A DNA stretch of 64,000 nucleotides from an uncultured Neokomagataea sp. (GTDB taxonomy: Bacteria > Pseudomonadota > Alphaproteobacteria > Acetobacterales > Acetobacteraceae): the NCBI RefSeq assembly GCF_946476835.1, contig NZ_CAMKWA010000008.1, positions 1 to 64,000 on the forward strand, in the 5' to 3' direction. Made by a program: the position numbers and the translations under genes. Each line of letters begins with the position of its first letter. Within the stretch, counting starts at the first letter, position 1. Below the pieces are notes generated by a model. That model saw only the letters and a program-made list of their open reading frames with translations. It was not told the DNA's origin and did no database searches. This document shows positions 57,821 through 64,000 of this stretch, one piece after another.

Positions 57821-58294
57821 TTACTCAGCTCCTGCCTCAGCCTCGGCGCGTGCGCGATATTCTTCGCGATCTTCGCTACCACGACGTCCACCACGACCGC
57901 TTTCAAAGCGACCGGACGGCTTGGAGCCACCACGGAAAGAACCGCGCTCACCACGGTCACCACGGTCATCGCCCTTACGAGCCAGAACCGGAGACGGGGT
58001 TTCGTCGATTTCGTCAATACGCAGCGTCAGAACGCGCAGAACGTCTTCGTTCAGACCAAGCTGACGCTCAACTTCGCGCAGAACGTCGGACGCACACTCG
58101 ATACCGAGCAGGACGTAATGGCCCTTACGGTTCTTCTTGATGCGATAAGCCAGCGAACGCAGGCCCCAGAATTCACGCTTCTTGATCGAGCCGCCGTTTT
58201 CAGTCAGCAGGGTTTCGATCGTTTCAACAATGCTCTCGACCTGAGCCTGAGACACATCGTTACGTGCGATAAGCACGCTTTCATACAATGGCAT
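57821..58294 (-). CDS. rpsF: 30S ribosomal protein S6
   Basis: '[30 protein letters not shown]' with Arg/Gly-rich C-terminal tail. Confidence 0.95.
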   Translation of the reverse strand: MPLYESVLIARNDVSQAQVESIVETIETLLTENGGSIKKREFWGLRSLAYRIKKNRKGHYVLLGIECASDVLREVERQLGLNEDVLRVLTLRIDEIDETPSPVLARKGDDRGDRGERGSFRGGSKPSGRFESGRGGRRGSEDREEYRARAEAEAGAE

Positions 58295-58491
58295 GTGCTC
58301 TCCCTTCGGATAAGTTCAACCCAACTGTTCTGACCCATGCCAAAACAGTGCCCTGTCATACAGGCATAATCGCTTGATGAATGGAGCACGGGTATAGCTG
58401 GTGCGATGCCACATCGCCCAGCAGGGAAGAACGGCAGAAACCACATTTTACTACAAAAAACAAGAAAGAATCGACATAGCCGCCATCGGCC

Positions 58492-59064
58492 TTATTGCCC
58501 AGACGCAGGCCAGTACTCCTGCGGCACATCCCACCGCTCACGGATCACACGCGTCACCTGAAAACCGACCTTCTTATAATTTGGCAGCGCACGTGGGTGA
58601 TCGAGCGTACACGTATTCACCTCAAGCTTTGATACGCCCATATAAAAGGCATGCGCCACGGCTCGCTCCAACAAAAAGCGTCCCAAACCATGCCCAATGG
58701 CGCACGGCAACAACCCAAAATATGCAAGCTCTGACACCATCGGGGACACACGATGAAGTTCATAAAACCCCAATGGCGCTCCCTGCTGATCATGCAGAAC
58801 CATAATGAAACGCTCAGGATCACGTAATAACGCGGCAAGAGCATCTTCAGGCATTTTTCGGCGCATCCACCAGCAATATGCCGCGCCCACATCCCTATAA
58901 AGCCGCCTGTATAACCCGACAGCAGAAGGGGCCAGCCTTGTTAAGGCTAGCCCCTCCGGTAGAGGCGGCACATCCGTGCTACCTCTCACCATTTCGAGAA
59001 ACGTAACATCTACATCCAAGCGGGTTGTTGGCCCACAAGCACGCAGCCAATACTCCACGATCAA
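58492..59064 (-). CDS. GNAT family N-acetyltransferase
   Basis: '[50 protein letters not shown]'; exact start uncertain (TTG 59064 overlaps rpoD stop). Confidence 0.85.
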   Translation of the reverse strand: MIVEYWLRACGPTTRLDVDVTFLEMVRGSTDVPPLPEGLALTRLAPSAVGLYRRLYRDVGAAYCWWMRRKMPEDALAALLRDPERFIMVLHDQQGAPLGFYELHRVSPMVSELAYFGLLPCAIGHGLGRFLLERAVAHAFYMGVSKLEVNTCTLDHPRALPNYKKVGFQVTRVIRERWDVPQEYWPASGQ

Positions 59065-61010
59065 TTATCGTCGAGGAAGGAGCGCAGCTTACGGCTACGG
59101 CTCGGATGCTTCAGCTTACGAAGCGCCTTTGCCTCAATCTGACGAATACGCTCACGGGTCACGTTAAACTGCTGGCCAACTTCTTCCAGCGTGTGATCCG
59201 TGTTCATGCCAATACCAAAGCGCATACGCAGCACACGCTCTTCACGCGGCGTCAATGATGCCAGAACACGCGTCGTCGCTTCACGTAGATTGGTCTGAAT
59301 CGCGGCATCCAACGGAATAACAGCCGTCTTATCCTCAATGAAGTCACCAAGATGGCTATCTTCCTCGTCACCAATCGGCGTTTCGAGAGAAATTGGCTCC
59401 TTGGCAATCTTGAGAACCTTACGGACCTTCTCAAGCGGCATCCCCAGCTTTTCAGCCAGTTCTTCCGGAGCAGGTTCGCGCCCGATCTCATGCAGCATCT
59501 GACGTGACGTACGAACCAGCTTATTGATCGTTTCGATCATGTGCACCGGAATACGGATCGTCTTCGCCTGATCAGCAATAGAACGTGTAATGGCCTGACG
59601 GATCCACCACGTCGCATAGGTAGAGAACTTATAACCGCGGCGATACTCGAACTTATCAACAGCTTTCATCAAGCCGATATTACCTTCTTGGATCAGATCC
59701 AAGAATTGCAAACCACGGTTCGTGTACTTCTTCGCAATCGAAATAACGAGACGCAGATTGGCCTCAATCATTTCCTTCTTAGCGCGCGTGGAATCACGCT
59801 CACCACGTGAAATCGTGGCATAAACACGACGGAACTCACCAACCGGCAAACCCGTCTCATGCAGCAAAGTCGCCAGTTCGTTCCGCAGATGCTCCAGAGA
59901 CGCAACATGCTTCGTCGTCAGCGTTTTCCAGCCCTTGCCAGGCAGCTTGCTGATGAACTCAATCCATGTTGGGTCCATTTCACGGTTACGGTACTTTAAC
60001 AAGAAATCATCACGTGAAATCTTGCAGCTTTCCGCAAGACGCAGCATCCGGCCTTCAATATTATTCAGGCGCTGAACATGCAGCTTGATCTGTGCAACCA
60101 GTTCTTCAATACGATTGTTGTGCAGATGAACCTGCTCAACAATACTCACCAGTTCACTCCGCAGCGCTTCATAGCTTTGCTCGGCATCAACAGACTGCTC
60201 TGCTCCAGCTTCCAAAGCTTCTAGGCGGCGAACCTGAATGGTGCGCAACTTCTCATAAAGCGGCCCGATTGATTCAAAGCGCTCCAGAATTTCAGGACGA
60301 AGCTTTTCTTCAAGCGCGGACAAAGACAGACCACTGCCTTCCTGCTGCTCGCCTTCTTCACCTTCATTTTCTGGCGCTTCGTCCTCTGCGGATTCTTCGC
60401 CTTCTTCACCCTCTTCTACTTCAGGGCCGGGACCACCAGCCTGACTGGCTTCAAGGTCCACAATATCGCGCAGAAGCATCTCGCCATTTTTTAGGCAATC
60501 ATGCCATGAAATGATCGCACGAATGGTCAATGGGCTTTCGCACAGCCCGCCAATCATTTCATCACGGCCAGCTTCAATGCGCTTCGCAATCGCGATTTCG
60601 CCTTCGCGAGAGAGCAGCTCCACCGTGCCCATCTCACGCAAGTACATACGCACTGGGTCATCGGTACGGCTAGCTGCTTCCGCATCGACGTTACCGCCTT
60701 GCGGCTCATCAGATGTTTCTTCTTCTGATTCAGCTGCTTCCGTACGTGCCGTTTCGTTCTCTTCCTGCTCTTCAGCATCAAGAACCTGAATACCCAGTTC
60801 TGAAAGCGCAGCCATAACATCTTCAATTTGCTCTGAAGACATCTGGTCCTGCGGCAGAACCGCATTCAGTTCATCAAAAGTAATATGCCCGCGTTCACGC
60901 CCTTTGGCGATCAGCCGCTTAACGGCTGCGGACTGCGTATCCAGAAGCGTAGCATCGCCTTCCTGCTCCTGCGCGTTCCGTTCCGTATTCGAGGCTGTTT
61001 TCGTCGCCAT
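59061..61010 (-). CDS. rpoD: RNA polymerase primary sigma factor RpoD
   Basis: '[32 protein letters not shown]', '[33 protein letters not shown]'. Confidence 0.97.
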   Translation of the reverse strand: MATKTASNTERNAQEQEGDATLLDTQSAAVKRLIAKGRERGHITFDELNAVLPQDQMSSEQIEDVMAALSELGIQVLDAEEQEENETARTEAAESEEETSDEPQGGNVDAEAASRTDDPVRMYLREMGTVELLSREGEIAIAKRIEAGRDEMIGGLCESPLTIRAIISWHDCLKNGEMLLRDIVDLEASQAGGPGPEVEEGEEGEESAEDEAPENEGEEGEQQEGSGLSLSALEEKLRPEILERFESIGPLYEKLRTIQVRRLEALEAGAEQSVDAEQSYEALRSELVSIVEQVHLHNNRIEELVAQIKLHVQRLNNIEGRMLRLAESCKISRDDFLLKYRNREMDPTWIEFISKLPGKGWKTLTTKHVASLEHLRNELATLLHETGLPVGEFRRVYATISRGERDSTRAKKEMIEANLRLVISIAKKYTNRGLQFLDLIQEGNIGLMKAVDKFEYRRGYKFSTYATWWIRQAITRSIADQAKTIRIPVHMIETINKLVRTSRQMLHEIGREPAPEELAEKLGMPLEKVRKVLKIAKEPISLETPIGDEEDSHLGDFIEDKTAVIPLDAAIQTNLREATTRVLASLTPREERVLRMRFGIGMNTDHTLEEVGQQFNVTRERIRQIEAKALRKLKHPSRSRKLRSFLDDN

Positions 61011-61118
61011 GCGTCTCTCCGTCAAACCCACCGCCTGCAAGCAATTCGGCAGCGTGCAGGTGGTCGATCACGCGCCTAAAGTCAAGATTAACTTACAAAA
61101 GAAAAACTAAATCACATC

Positions 61119-62948
61119 TCAATCATGAGCCTCAGGGACCTCTCCACGGCGCAATGCATCCAAAATTCGCATTCTCGCCAGTAACTTCGCAGGGAAAGTC
61201 CCGCCGGTTTCACTATTTTCAGCGTATGCTGAACGAATCGCAGCCTCAATGTCATGCGTGACAGCTTTTTCAAAGGCCTCAAAGTTCAAAAAACCATAAA
61301 AATGCCACCACCGCTCAAGAATTTCTTCATGCACGAGGTCTTCCCCCTCTGCACCCGGCCGCATTTTTTGTCGAGAACGTACTCCACTCTGTGCCAAAAT
61401 CTCAGCTGCAGAATGCTCTAAACCATGCTGCTTCAGCCATTGCAAACAGCGCTCATGCGTTAACGCACCATCATCCTGCGAGATCCAGTCAAACAACGCA
61501 GCACGCAGCACATCTAAGTCTGCAGGCAGTTCAAGCCCACTATAGGCTTGCTCAATCTCTGGCAAAATACGCGGGTGCCGCAGCACAAGCGCCGTCAACA
61601 AACGTAAACGCTGATCCCCACCGGAAACAACATGCTGCCCCGCTAAAGAGATGCCCCCTTTTTGAACGGGCGCCGCAGATTTGCCCCCTCGCCGCCTAAA
61701 CTGCGTAAAGAACATATCCAGCAACGTACTGCGATACTCACTCGCAAGATTTCGGTCTGGAATAAGCTGAGATAACGCAACCAAGCGCTCCCTCAATGCG
61801 GCACGTTCATCCGGTCCGGGCGACTTCATCCCGCCAATCAACAGATTAAACAGCTCTTCCGCTAAAGACGTCGAACTCTCTAAAGCCTGCTGCATCGCAG
61901 CAGGACCGGAGCGGCGAATTAAACTGTCAGGGTCATCTTTCGCATCCAAACGACAAAAGCGCACCCGCCGCTCGGGCGTCAATAACGGCAGAGCCACCTC
62001 GCAAGAACGTAGAGCAGCACGCGCACCAGCCGCGTCACCGTCCAAACACAAGATTGGAGACGCTGCCATGCGCCACAAGAGCATAAACTGCTCATCACCC
62101 AGCGCCGTTCCCAGTGGCGCCACCCCGCCATGAAAACCAGCCTGATCTAGGGCGATGACATCCATATACCCTTCCACAACGATCAACTCTTCACCGCGAT
62201 GCACCGCCTCGCGCGCATAATCGACATTGTAAAGCGTTCGCCGCTTTGAAAAGAGTGCCGTTTCTGGCCCGTTGAGATATTTTGGCTGCCCATCTCCCAG
62301 TGTACGACCACCAAAAGAGATCAACCGCCCACGCCGATCCCGAATGGGAAATGTAACGCGGTTAAAAAACAGTTCCCCCTGCGGCCGCCCCTGCTCATCA
62401 CTCCGCATGACCCCGGCCCGCACAAGCATATCCGCTGTCACATTATGCGGGCGCAATTCCTCAACCAGACTGCGCCCATCGCCAGACCAGCCAAGTCCAA
62501 AACGCTCAATCGTCGCTTCCGTCAGCCCACGCTGGCGCAAATATTCCAGACCTCGCCGCCCTTCGGCCTGATACAAGCGACGACGGTAAGACGCCTGAAC
62601 CAAATCCAACACTTCCGTGAGAGATTTTACTTCCTGAGCACGCTGCTGCTGTTGGATATCCTGTTTTGGCACCTCCAACCCAGCTTCAGCGGCCAATTGC
62701 TCCACAGCTTCAGGAAAACTCCGCCCCTCACTTTGCATCACAAACGTAATGGCATCCCCATGCGCACCGCACCCAAAACAATGGAAGTGGTCATCATACA
62801 CATAGAAAGATGGCGTTTTCTCACCATGAAACGGGCAGCAAATTTTCCAATTCCGCCCAGAACGTACCAGCTTATGACGGCGACCAATAAGAGACGAAAG
62901 GGGCGTACGATTTCGGACTTCGTCGAGGAAGGCTGTATCAAACGCCAT
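61119..62948 (-). CDS. dnaG: DNA primase
   Basis: Zinc finger 'CCPFHGEKTPSFYVYDDHFHCFGCG'; TOPRIM 'IVVEGYMDVIAL'. Confidence 0.96.
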   Translation of the reverse strand: MAFDTAFLDEVRNRTPLSSLIGRRHKLVRSGRNWKICCPFHGEKTPSFYVYDDHFHCFGCGAHGDAITFVMQSEGRSFPEAVEQLAAEAGLEVPKQDIQQQQRAQEVKSLTEVLDLVQASYRRRLYQAEGRRGLEYLRQRGLTEATIERFGLGWSGDGRSLVEELRPHNVTADMLVRAGVMRSDEQGRPQGELFFNRVTFPIRDRRGRLISFGGRTLGDGQPKYLNGPETALFSKRRTLYNVDYAREAVHRGEELIVVEGYMDVIALDQAGFHGGVAPLGTALGDEQFMLLWRMAASPILCLDGDAAGARAALRSCEVALPLLTPERRVRFCRLDAKDDPDSLIRRSGPAAMQQALESSTSLAEELFNLLIGGMKSPGPDERAALRERLVALSQLIPDRNLASEYRSTLLDMFFTQFRRRGGKSAAPVQKGGISLAGQHVVSGGDQRLRLLTALVLRHPRILPEIEQAYSGLELPADLDVLRAALFDWISQDDGALTHERCLQWLKQHGLEHSAAEILAQSGVRSRQKMRPGAEGEDLVHEEILERWWHFYGFLNFEAFEKAVTHDIEAAIRSAYAENSETGGTFPAKLLARMRILDALRRGEVPEAHD

Positions 62949-63043
62949 AATTTATACCACCATTCCTCAACACCCTGCTGCGCCCCCTTACCTTTAACCC
63001 TCTAAATGTTAGAGGTTCTGAGTATTTTTCAATACCCCACCCC

Positions 63044-64000
63044 CTAGCGCACCCGCGCAAAATCCTCCCAACCGTCATCTGGCGTCGTAATATCACGCGT
63101 CAGACGACGATACGTCTCATCCTCCTCTTCTTTTCGGCGATTAATGTGAGGGTAGTCATCATCATCAAATTTGAAACGACCTGTCTCCACATTCAAATCG
63201 GCAGCTTCCTGCTTCAAATTACGGCATGCCGTCGTAACTTCTTCAACCATCGCTGCATTATGCTGAGTCATTTGGTCCATATCGCGAATAACGATATTAA
63301 TATTCCCCAAGCTTTCAGCCTCACTCGCCGTTGCTTTAGAAATTTCATCCAGCACAGACGAGATACCATCTACATGACGATTAATAATATGCATCGCCCC
63401 ATCAGCCTGGCCGACGAGATTGACCCCTTCCTCCATCTGCCGCACAGATGCGCCAATAATCTCTTGTATCTCCCGCGCAGACTGGGTCGAACGTTGAGCG
63501 AGCGCTCTAATCTCCACCGCAACCACATTAAAACCACGACCAGCTTCACCAGCACGCGCCGCTTCAATCCCGGCATTCAACGCGAGCAAATTAGTCTGAA
63601 ACGCCATTTCTTCAATTAGGCCAATAATCGACTCAATCTGCCGTGATGACGCGCGCAATTCTCCCATGGCTTGATTAGCCGTCCGCATGGTTTGGGAAAC
63701 ATCCGAAACCTTCGTATTCGCTTCCAAGGCCACCTGTCGCGCATCAAAAGAAGCTGTAGCCGTTTGCCGCACCGTCGCGGTGATCTCGTTAATCGTCGAT
63801 GACGCCTCAGCCAAGCTCTGCGCCTGCTTCGCCGTCCGCACAGCCAAATCATCAGATGCCACTGAAATTTGCGTCGTACCACTCGCCATCATGGCACTAC
63901 CGGACGAAATATTATGCACCGCCCTGGAAAGGGACTTAACCATTTGATTAAAGCTCAAACGAAAACCCTCAAAGCGGTCATGAAATGGCTTTTCAAAAGA
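63044..64000 (-). CDS. Methyl-accepting chemotaxis protein, C-terminal signalling domain (N-terminus beyond window)
   Basis: 'IEEMAFQTNLLALNAGIEAARAGEAGRGFNVVAVEIRALAQRSTQSAREI'; frame open to 64000. Confidence 0.93.
   Translation of the reverse strand, partial: SFEKPFHDRFEGFRLSFNQMVKSLSRAVHNISSGSAMMASGTTQISVASDDLAVRTAKQAQSLAEASSTINEITATVRQTATASFDARQVALEANTKVSDVSQTMRTANQAMGELRASSRQIESIIGLIEEMAFQTNLLALNAGIEAARAGEAGRGFNVVAVEIRALAQRSTQSAREIQEIIGASVRQMEEGVNLVGQADGAMHIINRHVDGISSVLDEISKATASEAESLGNINIVIRDMDQMTQHNAAMVEEVTTACRNLKQEAADLNVETGRFKFDDDDYPHINRRKEEEDETYRRLTRDITTPDDGWEDFARVR

Noticed and set aside
1-64000. Search for mobile elements, integrases, CRISPR arrays, defence systems, tRNA/rRNA genes
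   Set aside because: No transposase/integrase signatures, repeat-spacer arrays, toxin-antitoxin pairs or tRNA-like cloverleaf sequences were recognised by reading; a tRNAscan/PADLOC run would be needed to exclude them fully

Overview
The window looks like about 64 kb of acetic acid bacterium (Acetobacteraceae-like alphaproteobacterial) chromosome. Gene content is mostly housekeeping: rlmN, argG, tdk, trpS, lpxB, pheST, rplT/rpmI, membrane PQQ-glucose dehydrogenase, sufE, ftsEX, plsC, CIO-type cydAB, gloB, psd/pssA, ROK kinase, pepA/holC, cysQ/tsaC, lptFG-lptD-surA-rsmA, rpsF-rpsR-rplI and dnaG-rpoD. The left edge cuts a TonB-dependent receptor and the right edge cuts a methyl-accepting chemotaxis protein. 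I saw no tRNA, rRNA, CRISPR array or transposase. The most unusual locus is a compact six-gene minus-strand operon (37225-43006) encoding a group-4-hydrogenase/complex-I-like assembly (HyfB-C-E-F-G-I order). Every junction has a 4-nt overlap. The large subunit lacks the NiFe CxxC motifs, the HyfF-like subunit appears to have lost the antiporter lysine, and no ferredoxin subunits are present. It resembles the uncharacterised 'energy-converting hydrogenase-related' class, in a strongly reduced form. Other points of interest are a tandem paralog with a poly-G(12) frameshift plus an in-frame stop, a perfect FNR/FixK-type box upstream of cydAB, an extended DUF2474-like third subunit, a histidine kinase with two degenerate receivers, and an 11-residue-repeat secreted protein. 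All calls come from reading the sequence and supplied translations; no database search was run.
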